Positions 19,475 to 30,001 are shown, counted from the first letter of the stretch. The stretch is 64,000 nucleotides of DNA from an uncultured Alphaproteobacteria bacterium (GCA_902596605.1 CACJUU010000003.1:1-64000), one strand, 5' to 3'. Numbers and translations are program-made. Notes: generated by a model not told the origin, from the sequence alone.

Positions 19475-20572
19475 ATGGGTTTTAAGACAGGAATTATTGG
19501 TCTTCCGAATGTGGGAAAGTCAACTTTGTTCAATGCTTTAACAAAATCCAAAACCGCACAAGCGGCAAATTTTCCATTCTGTACAATAGACCCAAATATT
19601 GGTGAGGTAATAGTTCCAGACGAAAGACTTCTAAAGCTTTCAAATATTTCTAAATCTAATGAAACAATACCTACCAAAATGACATTTATCGATATTGCCG
19701 GTTTGGTAAAGGGGGCTTCAAAAGGCGAGGGTTTGGGCAATAAGTTCTTAGCAAATATTAGAGAATGTGATGCGCTCGCTCATGTCACAAGATGCTTTGA
19801 GGATGAAAACATAGCTCATGTTAACAACGCTATAGATCCAGAAGCTGATATCGATATTATTAATACTGAGCTCCTATTAGCTGATTTAGAAAGCGTAACA
19901 AAGCGAATAGAGAACTATAAAAAAAGAGGTGGTAAGAAAAATGATGAAGTGCTTACCTTAGTATTCCTGGAGAAAGTTCTAAAACTTTTAGAAGACGGAA
20001 TACCAGTAAGACAAGGAAAATTTTTTGACGATGAGTTAAAAATGTTGCATTTATCTCAATTTTTAACCTCAAAACCTATATTGTTTATCTGTAATGTGGA
20101 CGAAAGCAGTGTAACAGAGGGAAACGAATACTCAAAAAGAGTGGAGGCTTTATCAAAGACGTTAGAGGCCTCAACTTTAAATATTTCAGTTTCGATTGAG
20201 CAAGAGCTGAGCGAAATATCTGATGAAAATGAGCTAAAAGAGTTTTTGTTTGAAATGGGAATGGAATCTACCGGACTTGAAAAATTAATAAAGACCGGAT
20301 ACGATCTTCTAGGATTGTGTACTTATTTTACTTCTGGCCCTAAGGAAACAAGAGCCTGGACGATCACCAATTCTACTTTTGCCCCAGAAGCTGCTGGAAA
20401 AATACATACCGACTTCAAAAAAGGTTTTATAAGAGCGGAAACAGTGAGCTATTCCGATTTCATATCAGCTGGTGGTTGGTTAAAAGCGAAAGAACTAGGA
20501 AACGTAAGAAGTGAAGGGAAAGACTACTTAGTTAACGATGGTGATATTATGAACTTTCTATTCAGTTCATAA
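19475..20572 (+). CDS. ychF: Redox-regulated ATPase/GTPase YchF
   Basis: A 365-residue Obg-family P-loop protein. G1 is GLPNVGKSTLFNAL at 8-21, G3 is DIAGLVKGASKGEGLGN, and a coiled-coil insert (about 130-200) and a C-terminal TGS domain (about 280-363) follow. YchF prefers ATP and binds ribosomes; its physiological role is linked to oxidative stress. It stands alone on the plus strand, divergent from trpA and convergent with truA, whose stop is three bases away. Confidence 0.95.
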   Translation: MGFKTGIIGLPNVGKSTLFNALTKSKTAQAANFPFCTIDPNIGEVIVPDERLLKLSNISKSNETIPTKMTFIDIAGLVKGASKGEGLGNKFLANIRECDALAHVTRCFEDENIAHVNNAIDPEADIDIINTELLLADLESVTKRIENYKKRGGKKNDEVLTLVFLEKVLKLLEDGIPVRQGKFFDDELKMLHLSQFLTSKPILFICNVDESSVTEGNEYSKRVEALSKTLEASTLNISVSIEQELSEISDENELKEFLFEMGMESTGLEKLIKTGYDLLGLCTYFTSGPKETRAWTITNSTFAPEAAGKIHTDFKKGFIRAETVSYSDFISAGGWLKAKELGNVRSEGKDYLVNDGDIMNFLFSS

Positions 20573-20575
20573 ATT

Positions 20576-21325
20576 TTAATAATCAATTCTTGCTAAGTAT
20601 AGGCCACTAGATGGAGCTAATGCAGCACATCGACTTCGATCTTTAGACAATAGTATTTCCTGTATCTTTTTGCTTCCCCACTTTCCGCAGCCAACTTTCT
20701 CTAAACAACCAACAATACTTCGAACCTGATGGTGCAGAAAAGATCTTGCTGAAAAATTTAATTGATAAACAACTCCGTCTCTTATCTCTTCAGACTGGAT
20801 GCTAATTTTATCTATTGTTTTTATTGGACTAGATGCTTGACAAATTGAGGATCGAAATGCTGAAAAATCATGCCTACCTGTGAGGCAATTTGCAGCTAGC
20901 TGCATATTTGATTTGTTTAAGCTATGCCTTACGTGCCAATATTGGTTTTTCTCGAAAGTTAAATCTGTTTCCCTGTAAAAAATTTTATATATGTAATGCC
21001 GCTTTATAGCAGAAAAGCGTGCGTGAAATTGATTGTTAACAAGTCTAGCATTTAATATCGAAACTGGATATTTGTTAAGGTAATAATTAATTGCCTTTTG
21101 TACAGTTTCACAATCACGTTTAGTTGCTAAGTCAACATGAGCAACCTGCCCGATAGCATGCACCCCGGCATCCGTTCTTCCCGCCCCAACTAAATTTTCA
21201 CAATTCATATCAAGTTTTTTTATTGCATCAAAAACAACTCCTTGTACGGTGGTTATACTATTTTGTACCTGCCAGCCATGAAATGGCGAACCATCGTATT
21301 CTATTGTTAGAGCATACCTATACAT
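20576..21325 (-). CDS. truA: tRNA pseudouridine(38-40) synthase
   Basis: A 249-residue enzyme that isomerises uridines in the tRNA anticodon stem. The catalytic aspartate lies in GRTDAGVHAIGQVAH near residue 52, and FLHHQVRSIVG near 215 is the second conserved block. The length is usual for the family. The ATG at 21325 is preceded by an AT-rich 100-base divergent spacer shared with ileS; no clear Shine-Dalgarno is visible. Confidence 0.95.
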   Translation of the reverse strand: MYRYALTIEYDGSPFHGWQVQNSITTVQGVVFDAIKKLDMNCENLVGAGRTDAGVHAIGQVAHVDLATKRDCETVQKAINYYLNKYPVSILNARLVNNQFHARFSAIKRHYIYKIFYRETDLTFEKNQYWHVRHSLNKSNMQLAANCLTGRHDFSAFRSSICQASSPIKTIDKISIQSEEIRDGVVYQLNFSARSFLHHQVRSIVGCLEKVGCGKWGSKKIQEILLSKDRSRCAALAPSSGLYLARIDY

Positions 21326-21425
21326 ATCTTAAATTTATAAAAATGTTTAAATTGCGAAAAAAATATTTAATTGTATATAAACCGATTTTCTACTAAACAA
21401 CTATTAAAAAAACTCAATAAATAAA

Positions 21426-24323
21426 ATGTCATCAAACGATAAAGATTATAAAGAAACCTTATTCTTACCTAACACAAATTTTCCAATGAGAGCCAATCTA
21501 CCTCAAAGGGAAACAGAGTGGTTAGCCCGTTGGGAAAAATTGAAGATCTATAAGAAACTTAGAGAAGACATAAGTAAAAGGAAAGTATTTGTTCTCCATG
21601 ACGGCCCGCCGTATGCAAATGGAAACCTACATATTGGGCATGCGTTAAATAAAATTCTGAAAGATTTTGTAGTAAGGAGTCAACAAGTTTTGGGTAATGA
21701 CAGTATTTATGTACCTGGGTGGGATTGTCATGGATTACCTATCGAATGGAAAATTGAAGAGAAATATAGAGAGAAAGGGAGATCAAAAGAAGACGTACCG
21801 ATAAATAAGCTTCGTGAAGACTGTAGAGAGTTTGCGAGCCATTGGATAGAAATTCAAAAAGAAGAATTTAAAAGGCTGGGAGTAACTGGTGATTGGGATA
21901 ATCCATACTCTACCATGGACTATAATAGTGAAGCAGTAATTGCAGACGAGTTTGTAAAACTGGTTATGAAAGGTGTTGTGTATAGAGGTTCCAAACCAGT
22001 CATGTGGTCCCCTGTCGAGAAAACGGCTCTTGCTGAGGCGGAGATAGAGTATAGAGATCACCGCAGTACTACTATCTGGGTTAGGTTCAGTATAGCCGAT
22101 GGTGATTTAAAGGGTTCCGATATTGTAATATGGACTACAACACCTTGGACCATACCTTCAAATAAAGCGGTAGCTTTTAACAAATCCATCAAATATGGAC
22201 TCTATGCAATAGAAGAGGTTCAAGATGAAAGCTGGGCCAAACCAAAAAACACTATCATAATTGCTGATAAGCTTGCTGAACAGACGATGGAAAAATCCAG
22301 GGTTACAAAGTATAAAAAAATACGAGAGTTGAGTTTGGATGATTTCAACGAGATTACTTTGACCCATCCATTTTCAAAGCTTGAAGGTGCTGAAAGCTTT
22401 TGGGATTATGCTGTGCCCTTAGTCGAAGCGGATCACGTTACCGATGATGCGGGGACTGGTTTTGTACATATCGCTCCAAGTCATGGAGCTGAAGACTTTG
22501 AAGTTTTCCTTAAGCGTGGATGGTTATCTCGTATGACAAATAATGTCGAGGATGATAGCAGCTTTTCAACAGCCGTCCCATTTTTTAAAGGCTTGCAAAT
22601 ATTTAACAAGAAGGGAAAAGAAGGCGAAGCGAATAGAGCTGTAATCCAAAAATTAATAGAAGCAAATAAGCTGATTGCTAGAGGTATTTTGGAACACTCA
22701 TATCCTCATAGCTGGCGATCTAGAGCTCCGGTGATTTTTAGAAATACTCCTCAATGGTTTGTAAATATAGATAAGGATCTAAAGGATGGTAAAGATGAAT
22801 TTGGTAAAACTATACGGGAAAGAGCACTTCATTCGATAGATAAATTGGTAGAGTGGGTTCCAAAAAGTGGTAGGAATAGGCTTCATAGCATGGTATCGAC
22901 AAGACCAGATTGGGTTTTATCTAGACAGAGAGCATGGGGTGTCCCATTAACATGTTTCATAAAAAAGGGTTTGGGCCCTGATCATGAGGATTTCATTCTC
23001 AAGGATGAAAAGCTTAATGAAAGAATGGCTGATATACTCCAAAAAGAAGGAGCAGACGCTTGGTTTCAAGAAGGCGCAAAGGAACGATTTTTAGAGGGAT
23101 TATATTCGCCAGATGACTATGAACAAGTAATGGATATCCTTGATGTCTGGTTTGACTCAGGTTCGACCCATGCTTATGTTCTCCGAGACAGAGCAGACGG
23201 AAAGTGGCCGGCTGATCTATATCTGGAAGGGACAGATCAGCATAGAGGTTTTTTCCATTCCTCTCTCCTGCAATCATGTGGCACTCAAGGACAAGCCCCC
23301 TACCAAGGTGTATTAACTCATGGATTCATTTTGGATGAGAAGGGTTTCAAGATGTCGAAATCACTTGGTAATACAGTAAGCCCTCAGCAGGTAATCAAGC
23401 AGTTTGGAGCTGATATACTGAGACTTTGGGTTGCCCAAAGTGACTATACAGTAGACTTAAGGATAGGAAATGAAATTCTAAAAGGGGTGACTGATAGTTA
23501 TCGAAAATTAAGGAACACTGTAAGATTTTTACTGGGAAACTTAGGTACGTATTCCGATCAAGAAGATATAGCTTATAATGAATTACCTAATCTTGAAAAG
23601 TATATTCTTCATAGAGTCTGTGAAGTTGATGAGAAAATAAGATCCTCTTACCAAGATTATTCTTTTCAATCGGTGTTTCAAACTTATTTCCAATTCTGTA
23701 CCCAAGATCTTTCTTCGTTCTATTTTGATATTCGAAAGGATGTTTTATATTGCGATCCAGAGAATAGTTTAAAAAGAAGAGCCACACTTAAAGTTCTTGA
23801 TATCTTGTTTTTTAGATTGACAACATGGTTTTCTCCAATTTTACCATTTACTATGGAAGAAGTGTATTTAGAGAGATTTCCTGAGGATGGAAATTCAGTA
23901 CACTTACTGGATATTCCTAGTAACGAAAAAGACTGGTATAATCCTAAACATGTAAATCACTGGGATAAAATTAGAAACGTGAGGCGCGTCGTAACTGGGG
24001 CTATAGAAGTGTTGAGACAAAACAAGGTAATAGGTTCAAGTTTAGAAGCTTACCCGATTATCTATATAAAAGACAAAGCGCTTTTTGACATAATAAAGTC
24101 TGTAGATATGAGCGAAGTGTGTATTACATCGAGTATAAATGTCGAATTTTCCCCGACTAGCATCGCTGATGCGTGTTTTGCGCTCGATGATGTTCCCGAT
24201 GTCGGAGTAATTTGTAAAACTGCCCAAGGGAAAAAGTGCCAACGATGCTGGACTCTCAATTTGCCCATAGATAAAAGCGAGGGCGACGACTTATGTGATC
24301 GTTGCAAGCACGCGATCAATTAA
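21426..24323 (+). CDS. ileS: Isoleucyl-tRNA synthetase
   Basis: The 965-residue class I synthetase carries the HIGH motif at 69-72 (NLHIGH), an editing CP1 domain with WTTTPWTIPSNKA, the KMSKS motif starting at Lys642 (FKMSKSLGNT), the anticodon-binding helical domain, and a C-terminal zinc ribbon with CQRCW and CDRC cysteine pairs. Length and zinc ribbon match the bacterial type. The gene stands alone, divergent from truA. Its stop is 15 bases from the stop of xerC on the other strand, with no hairpin between. Confidence 0.97.
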   Translation: MSSNDKDYKETLFLPNTNFPMRANLPQRETEWLARWEKLKIYKKLREDISKRKVFVLHDGPPYANGNLHIGHALNKILKDFVVRSQQVLGNDSIYVPGWDCHGLPIEWKIEEKYREKGRSKEDVPINKLREDCREFASHWIEIQKEEFKRLGVTGDWDNPYSTMDYNSEAVIADEFVKLVMKGVVYRGSKPVMWSPVEKTALAEAEIEYRDHRSTTIWVRFSIADGDLKGSDIVIWTTTPWTIPSNKAVAFNKSIKYGLYAIEEVQDESWAKPKNTIIIADKLAEQTMEKSRVTKYKKIRELSLDDFNEITLTHPFSKLEGAESFWDYAVPLVEADHVTDDAGTGFVHIAPSHGAEDFEVFLKRGWLSRMTNNVEDDSSFSTAVPFFKGLQIFNKKGKEGEANRAVIQKLIEANKLIARGILEHSYPHSWRSRAPVIFRNTPQWFVNIDKDLKDGKDEFGKTIRERALHSIDKLVEWVPKSGRNRLHSMVSTRPDWVLSRQRAWGVPLTCFIKKGLGPDHEDFILKDEKLNERMADILQKEGADAWFQEGAKERFLEGLYSPDDYEQVMDILDVWFDSGSTHAYVLRDRADGKWPADLYLEGTDQHRGFFHSSLLQSCGTQGQAPYQGVLTHGFILDEKGFKMSKSLGNTVSPQQVIKQFGADILRLWVAQSDYTVDLRIGNEILKGVTDSYRKLRNTVRFLLGNLGTYSDQEDIAYNELPNLEKYILHRVCEVDEKIRSSYQDYSFQSVFQTYFQFCTQDLSSFYFDIRKDVLYCDPENSLKRRATLKVLDILFFRLTTWFSPILPFTMEEVYLERFPEDGNSVHLLDIPSNEKDWYNPKHVNHWDKIRNVRRVVTGAIEVLRQNKVIGSSLEAYPIIYIKDKALFDIIKSVDMSEVCITSSINVEFSPTSIADACFALDDVPDVGVICKTAQGKKCQRCWTLNLPIDKSEGDDLCDRCKHAIN

Positions 24324-24338
24324 ATTAAAACGGAATTA

Positions 24339-25256
24339 TTAATTTACTCTCTCTCTAGGATGAGTAGATTTATAGACTTGTAGTAATCTTTTTTGTTCTA
24401 TCTGAGTATATATTTGTGTGCTGCTCAATGCAGAGTGACCGAGAAGCTTTTGGATGCTTCGTAAGTCTGTTCCCGCATTTAATAAGTGGGTGGCGTATGA
24501 ATGTCTCAATGAGTGAGGTGTGGTCGACGAAGGAAGACCAATTAACCCTCTTGCTCTTTCTAATGCCTTCTGAAAAGATCTAGGAGACATTCTTTTTCCT
24601 CTTATTCCAAGAAAAACATATTCACTGTTAGAAATAGGATATGGGCAATGTTTTTTATAATTTTCAATTGCTTGGTTAGCAATATCAATTATTGGTACCA
24701 TTCGCTCTTTTTTTCCTTTGCCCTTTATCAAGACAGTTGTATTTAAAGGTAGCGTATCTGTTTTTAAATCTAGTGCTTCCGAAATTCTTAGACCACAGGT
24801 ATATAATAATAGAAAGATGGCTTGGTTTCTGGATATTATCCATTGTTTCTCTTTTTTGTTTTCGAAGGCTCTGAATAGTTTTTTTATCTCGTTGATCGTT
24901 ATCGGTCTTGGAAGTTTTTTATCTTTTTTTGGAGAATCTAAATTCGAAATAGCTGCGTTGAAAATATTATGGGAGTTTTCTAACCATTGGAAAAAGTTTT
25001 TTAAGCTAGATATTTTTCTAGAAAGTGAAGAAGCTTTTACAGACCTATTTCTAAGGCTTAAAATCCATAACCTAATTTTATGAGAACTTATATTTGATAG
25101 ATCAGATTTTAAAACAGGTTGGGATTCTTGAAATGAAAAATGAAGAAAATCTTTCAAATCCAATGAATATGCTTTAACAGAGTTTTCAGAAAGGTTTCTC
25201 AAATTTATGTTATATGATGCCCACTCTTTTATTAAGGCATTTAACTCTATCTTCAT
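24339..25256 (-). CDS. xerC: Tyrosine recombinase XerC
   Basis: A 305-residue tyrosine recombinase. The N-terminal SAM-like core-binding domain covers about 5-95. The catalytic domain contains the first arginine in CGLRISEAL, the HSLRHSYATHLL block, the LGHSALSSTQIY histidine, and the nucleophile Tyr283. With XerD it resolves chromosome dimers at dif. Assignment to XerC rather than XerD rests on the DUF484 gene immediately upstream, which overlaps its start by four bases (ATGA); this pairing is typical of xerC. Nothing nearby suggests an integrase of a mobile element. Confidence 0.92.
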   Translation of the reverse strand: MKIELNALIKEWASYNINLRNLSENSVKAYSLDLKDFLHFSFQESQPVLKSDLSNISSHKIRLWILSLRNRSVKASSLSRKISSLKNFFQWLENSHNIFNAAISNLDSPKKDKKLPRPITINEIKKLFRAFENKKEKQWIISRNQAIFLLLYTCGLRISEALDLKTDTLPLNTTVLIKGKGKKERMVPIIDIANQAIENYKKHCPYPISNSEYVFLGIRGKRMSPRSFQKALERARGLIGLPSSTTPHSLRHSYATHLLNAGTDLRSIQKLLGHSALSSTQIYTQIEQKRLLQVYKSTHPRERVN

Positions 25257-25951
25257 TTGTATAACAAGCTTTCCAAGTGCTTGGATATTACCTGAGCAAA
25301 AAACTCTAAATAATCTGTTGACTGATCAACGGAAAAAGTTGATTCATCGACTGATTCAAAAAAAAGAAATCCTTTGAACTCGCTATTAACTAAAAGAGAA
25401 ATAATTGCTTCCGATTTTGTGCTCTCTTCTCTAGCAATAAATTGCTCAGGCTCTTTTTTTTTGTTGTTAACTACATTTGTGAGGCGAACGGTTTTTCCTT
25501 TTGTTATTCCTATTTTCTGTGCAAATTTGATTATCTCCTCATTGGATTTCAAAATACAGTTTTGAATGTTGGAATTAGAGAATGTATTGTCGCTTACAAC
25601 TATTTTTATTACATCTACTCGTAATATTTCTGTGGCTTTTAAACATAAAAATTTAAAAAGAGCGCCTATATCCCTTGTTTCAATAGTTTTTAAGCAACAC
25701 TTATGAATTTTCTTAATTCCCAATTGATTTTCGTAAGCATGTTGAATTATTTGACTGTTGGTACTTTTTAACTTTTCTACTTTCTCTCCAAGTTTTTTTA
25801 GAAACACATTTCTGATATCGATCAGATTTTCTTCATCAGGGAAATCGGAGTCCTTTAGAAGTGCAAGCAATAATTCCTTGTCCAGTAAAATTAGGTCTGG
25901 ATTTTCTAATATTTTTTGTCGCTCTTCGGGAACTATTTCAATTTTATTCAT
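25253..25951 (-). CDS. DUF484 family protein
   Basis: A 232-residue protein of the DUF484 (YigA-like) family: a helical N-terminus with a coiled-coil stretch (about 45-75), then a GAF-like alpha/beta region (about 95-225). No catalytic residues are evident. Function is unknown in general; the constant neighbour is xerC, with which it overlaps by four bases and is likely translated in a coupled way. It follows fsaA by seven bases, so fsaA-DUF484-xerC look like one operon. Confidence 0.85.
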   Translation of the reverse strand: MNKIEIVPEERQKILENPDLILLDKELLLALLKDSDFPDEENLIDIRNVFLKKLGEKVEKLKSTNSQIIQHAYENQLGIKKIHKCCLKTIETRDIGALFKFLCLKATEILRVDVIKIVVSDNTFSNSNIQNCILKSNEEIIKFAQKIGITKGKTVRLTNVVNNKKKEPEQFIAREESTKSEAIISLLVNSEFKGFLFFESVDESTFSVDQSTDYLEFFAQVISKHLESLLYK

Positions 25952-25958
25952 ATATTTT

Positions 25959-26612
25959 TTAAATAATAGATTGGCCAGTTTTTTCCCAGTCAGCCGTAAA
26001 TTGGCTTAAACCAGAGTCAGTTAAGGGATGTTTTACAAGCTTTTCAAAAATATCTAAGGGAATTGTTGCAACATCTGCTCCAAAGCATGCGCATTGTTTT
26101 ACATGATTGACTGTCCGTATAGATGCAGCCAGAATTTTAGTCGAAAATTTATAATTTGAATAAATTAACTTTATATCTGATATCAAATCTATTCCTTCTA
26201 AGTTTAAATCATCTAAACGACCGATAAAGGGACTTACATACTCAGCACCAGCTTTTGCAGCTAAAAGAGCTTGCGAAGAAGAAAAACAAAGAGTCATATT
26301 CACACTTATACCTTTGTTGGATAAAGTTTTACACGCCTTCAATCCATCCCAAGTGATCGGAAGTTTAACAGTAACGTTCTCTGCTATCTCAGCAAGCTTT
26401 ATACCTTCTTGTACCATTGTATCTGAATCTAGCGCTGATACCTCAGCACTTACAGAGCCAGAAACTATTCCTGCTAATTCAGATATCACCTCGATCATGT
26501 TTTTACCTGACTTTAATATAATCGATGGGTTGGTCGTTACGCCGTCTATTAGACCGAGTTCACAGTACTTGCGAATCTTATTAATGTCTGAACCATCCAA
26601 AAAAAGCTGCAT
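25959..26612 (-). CDS. fsaA: Fructose-6-phosphate aldolase / transaldolase-like protein
   Basis: A 217-residue small-type transaldolase. It begins MQLFLDGSDINKIRKY and includes GLIDGVTTNPSII. The Schiff-base lysine is in NVTVKLPITWDGLKA near residue 86. The size fits the FSA/TalC subfamily, which includes both real transaldolases and fructose-6-phosphate aldolases; which reaction applies here cannot be told. It heads the leftward trio with DUF484 and xerC and is divergent from priA across 90 bases. Confidence 0.88.
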   Translation of the reverse strand: MQLFLDGSDINKIRKYCELGLIDGVTTNPSIILKSGKNMIEVISELAGIVSGSVSAEVSALDSDTMVQEGIKLAEIAENVTVKLPITWDGLKACKTLSNKGISVNMTLCFSSSQALLAAKAGAEYVSPFIGRLDDLNLEGIDLISDIKLIYSNYKFSTKILAASIRTVNHVKQCACFGADVATIPLDIFEKLVKHPLTDSGLSQFTADWEKTGQSII

Positions 26613-26702
26613 GAAATCTTATCCAATTTAATATATTTTCTTGGACTTTAGTCTATATGGTGATTTATTTCAAAGGAAGAGAAAAAGTGTAAACTCAGAT
26701 AA

Positions 26703-28874
26703 ATGGCATTTGAAAGACAGTTTGGAGTTATCTTCACAAACCCAAAGCTTCCAGTTTTGGACTACAGTACCTTAGATAACAATATTGAAATTGGCAGTTT
26801 AGTGGAGGTGCCCTTAGGTTCCAAAGTGGTCGTTGGCATTGTTTGGAGTGAGGGAGATACTAAATTCGATCATAGTCGACTTAAGAAGATTATTGGCAAT
26901 GTTAACAATATAAAACTGGAGCCTGATTTTATTGATTTCTTGAAAAAGACACACGCTTACACGCTATCTCCCATCCAATCTTTCTTAAAAATGGCCGTTC
27001 AAAACTTAAAGTTTCATAAAGATCAAAAAATGCCCATTGCCTATTCGCTTAATAGCTCTAACTACTCCCAAATCACAAAGCGTCAAAAGGAACTTATTAG
27101 CTATTTCAAAGAGCAACCCCAGAGAATCGCTCAATTTAAACAAATAAAAAGAGATCTAGGTGTAAGTTCTTCAGTTGTAAGAAGTTTGGAAAATAAAGGA
27201 GTGTTATCGAAAGTAACTGAAAATAAATATAAACAAGAAAAAATTTTTAATGAACCGATTACATTATCTTCTCAACAGAGACAAGCAGTTGCAAAAATTA
27301 GAGAAAAGTATGTAAAGAATGAGTTTCAGTCATGGCTATTATTTGGTGTTACTGGTTCAGGTAAAACCGAGGTTTATTTGAAGCTAGCAAGTGAGCGCAT
27401 AGAAAAAGGAGAACAAGTTCTCATCTTATTACCTGAAATTTCTTTAACTGTCGATTTTAAACAACGTATTATGAAAAGATACGGACCGCTTGCAGGTGAA
27501 TGGCATTCACAACTATCTTTAAACGAAAGACGTAAAGTGTTTAAAAATGTAGTAAGCGGTCATTTAAAGCTTTTGATAGGAGCCAGATCAGCACTTTTTT
27601 TGCCATTTAAAAACTTAAAACTTATCATTGTGGACGAAGAGCATGATTCCTCTTATAAGCAAGAAGAAGCCCCAATATATAATGCAAGAGATCTCGCTGT
27701 TTTAAGAGCTTCGACTTTGAAATCACGAATCATTCTATCTTCAGCTACTCCCAGTATCGAGACATGGCATAATTGTAGATTGGGTAAGTATCATAAAGTT
27801 GACCTTCCCAAACGTTTTGGCGAGGTTTATGAACCGAGAGTGACTTTAATTGATATGAATGTTGCAGAAACCCCAAAAAATAGTTGGATATCTGTTCCAA
27901 TAATTGATCAGATAAAGATAAGTTTGGAAAAAAAAGAGCAAATTCTAATTTTTCTGAATAGAAGGGGTTATGCGCCAATAGCATTTTGTACAGCATGCAG
28001 AATTTCTTTGAATTGTAAAAATTGCAGCACAAAACTAGTGTATCATAAGACAAAAAACTGTTACCTGTGCCATCTATGTGGATATAAAGTTTCAGAAAAA
28101 ACGAAATGTGTTAAGTGTAAGTCGAATGATAATTTTATACCTATTGGGCCAGGTGTTGAAAGAATTAGAGATGAGATTTCCAGATTGTTTCCCGATGCTT
28201 CGTCACAGCTTTTTTCTTCAGATAGTTTTTCAAAGGGAGAAAAACATTTAGAAGATATGGATAAAATAAAGTCAGGGGAAATTAATATCATTATAGGCAC
28301 TCAATTGGTAGCCAAAGGATATAATTTTCCTCATTTAAAGCTTGTAGCAGTAATTGATGCAGACATGGGTCTAAATGCTGGTGATCATAGGGTAATGGAG
28401 AAAAGCTATCAGGTAATTAAACAAGTTATAGGGCGAGCAGGACGGTATGCCTCTGACGGGCGAGCGTTAATTCAAACTTGGATGCCTCGACATCCTGTTT
28501 TACAAGCGTTACTAAAGGATCATGGAGAAATATTTCTTAACACTGAGTTAGAACAAAGAATAGAAGCAAATGTTCCGCCTCATGGAAAATTTATATCGTT
28601 GATATTGTCAGGAAGAAAGGAAAGCACACTTATAGATTTTGGTAAGGAATTAAAAAATCAATTTTATTCGCTAAAATTACAGGACTTTGAGATTTTTGGC
28701 CCTGCTGTCGCACCAATTTCAAGAATAAAAAATAAAACGAGAGTAAGGTTACTTATAAAGTCGAATAAAATAACAAAAATATCGCAGATCGAAGTGCGAG
28801 ACTGGCTGAAAAATATTACAGTTCCAAATAATATTTACTTTAGTGTGGACATTGATCCGTATAATTTCTATTAG
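26703..28874 (+). CDS. priA: Primosomal protein N' (PriA helicase)
   Basis: The 723-residue replication-restart helicase has an N-terminal 3'BD domain (about 5-105), a winged-helix region, Walker A GVTGSGKTE (near 216), the DEEH box in IVDEEHDSSYKQ, and a zinc-binding insertion with cysteine pairs CTAC, CKNC, CYLCHLC and CVKC (about 440-480). Helicase motifs V and VI follow (GTQLVAKGYNFP, QVIGRAGR). All eight zinc cysteines appear present. Divergent from fsaA; hisC begins 29 bases after it on the same strand. Confidence 0.95.
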   Translation: MAFERQFGVIFTNPKLPVLDYSTLDNNIEIGSLVEVPLGSKVVVGIVWSEGDTKFDHSRLKKIIGNVNNIKLEPDFIDFLKKTHAYTLSPIQSFLKMAVQNLKFHKDQKMPIAYSLNSSNYSQITKRQKELISYFKEQPQRIAQFKQIKRDLGVSSSVVRSLENKGVLSKVTENKYKQEKIFNEPITLSSQQRQAVAKIREKYVKNEFQSWLLFGVTGSGKTEVYLKLASERIEKGEQVLILLPEISLTVDFKQRIMKRYGPLAGEWHSQLSLNERRKVFKNVVSGHLKLLIGARSALFLPFKNLKLIIVDEEHDSSYKQEEAPIYNARDLAVLRASTLKSRIILSSATPSIETWHNCRLGKYHKVDLPKRFGEVYEPRVTLIDMNVAETPKNSWISVPIIDQIKISLEKKEQILIFLNRRGYAPIAFCTACRISLNCKNCSTKLVYHKTKNCYLCHLCGYKVSEKTKCVKCKSNDNFIPIGPGVERIRDEISRLFPDASSQLFSSDSFSKGEKHLEDMDKIKSGEINIIIGTQLVAKGYNFPHLKLVAVIDADMGLNAGDHRVMEKSYQVIKQVIGRAGRYASDGRALIQTWMPRHPVLQALLKDHGEIFLNTELEQRIEANVPPHGKFISLILSGRKESTLIDFGKELKNQFYSLKLQDFEIFGPAVAPISRIKNKTRVRLLIKSNKITKISQIEVRDWLKNITVPNNIYFSVDIDPYNFY

Positions 28875-28903
28875 TTCAGAAGACTTATTATTTAAAAAGA
28901 TTA

Positions 28904-30001
28904 ATGAAAAATTCTGATACTAACATAAGGCCCTTATCCCACTTTTACAATATGCCTTTGTATGAAAGCGGAGAAAGTGTTATTAGAGGCAAAGAGAATG
29001 TGGTAAAGTTGAGTGCGAACGAGAACATGAATGGCCCATGTAATGAGGTGCTCAATCAGTTTGCATATTACTCTAGAAACATTTTCGAGTATCCAGATAG
29101 TAATCATTTTGCTCTACGACGTAAAATCGGCGAGATTCATGATGTAGATCCTAATAGAATAATTTGTGGAGCTGGATCTGATGAGATCATCCAATTATTA
29201 TGTCGCTGTTTCTGTGAGAAAAATGATGAGGTTATTTACACGGAGCATGGCTTTTTAATGTATAAGTTGTCTGCTTTAGCCGCCGGAGCGAAGCCTATAG
29301 AGGTTAAAGAAAGAAATCGCACTGCATCTGTAGAGAATATTTGTGCAGCTATTACAGCCAAAACAAAGATGATTTTTTTGGCGAACCCAAATAATCCAAC
29401 AGGAACTATGATTTCAGAAACTGAAGTAGAGGAGCTACTGAATAAAATACCTGACAACATTTTACTTGTCTTGGATGGCGCTTACTCAGAATATGTGGAT
29501 ACTTGTGATGGAGGAATTTCACTAGCAAATAAATATGGAAATTTATTTGTGACTAGAACCTTTTCTAAAATATTCGGACTTGGTGGATTGCGCGTCGGGT
29601 GGGGCTATGGTGCAAGAGATATAACAGATGTTTTGAATTCCGTTCGATCACCTTTTAACGTATCGTCTTTGGGTTTGAAAATGGCCGAATTAAGTGTTGC
29701 AGATGTAAAGTTCGTTAACGAGCAAAGAGAGCTCAACAGAGTAAATAGAGAAGCACTTCGAAATAAATTGCTTGGTCTTGGATTGAAAATAGATCAATCG
29801 TTTGCAAACTTTTTGCTCCTAAGATTTCTGAGCGAAGAGCAAGCCAATACAATTGATATATTCTTAAAGGGAAAAGGGTTTATTTTAAGAAAGGTGGGCT
29901 CTTATGGCCTTCCAAAATGCCTCAGACTTTCAATTGGTAGCAAAGAAATATGCGAAAAGCTATATTTGACCCTAGCAGAGTATTTTGAAAAAAATGAATG
30001 A
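28904..30001 (+). CDS. hisC: Histidinol-phosphate aminotransferase
   Basis: A 365-residue PLP-dependent class I/II aminotransferase. The PLP lysine is Lys222 in TRTFSKIFGLGGLRVGW. Other family marks are LSANENMNGP and FLANPNNPTGT. HisC-type enzymes act in histidine synthesis and, in many alphaproteobacteria, also on aromatic or prephenate substrates. The direct overlap with tyrC (eight bases) supports a dual aromatic role here, but that is inference. Confidence 0.92.
   Translation: MKNSDTNIRPLSHFYNMPLYESGESVIRGKENVVKLSANENMNGPCNEVLNQFAYYSRNIFEYPDSNHFALRRKIGEIHDVDPNRIICGAGSDEIIQLLCRCFCEKNDEVIYTEHGFLMYKLSALAAGAKPIEVKERNRTASVENICAAITAKTKMIFLANPNNPTGTMISETEVEELLNKIPDNILLVLDGAYSEYVDTCDGGISLANKYGNLFVTRTFSKIFGLGGLRVGWGYGARDITDVLNSVRSPFNVSSLGLKMAELSVADVKFVNEQRELNRVNREALRNKLLGLGLKIDQSFANFLLLRFLSEEQANTIDIFLKGKGFILRKVGSYGLPKCLRLSIGSKEICEKLYLTLAEYFEKNE

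Noticed and set aside
24339-25256. Integrase of a mobile element
   Set aside because: The DUF484 overlap and fsaA/priA context mark chromosomal xerC; no att repeats, tRNA gene or cargo seen.
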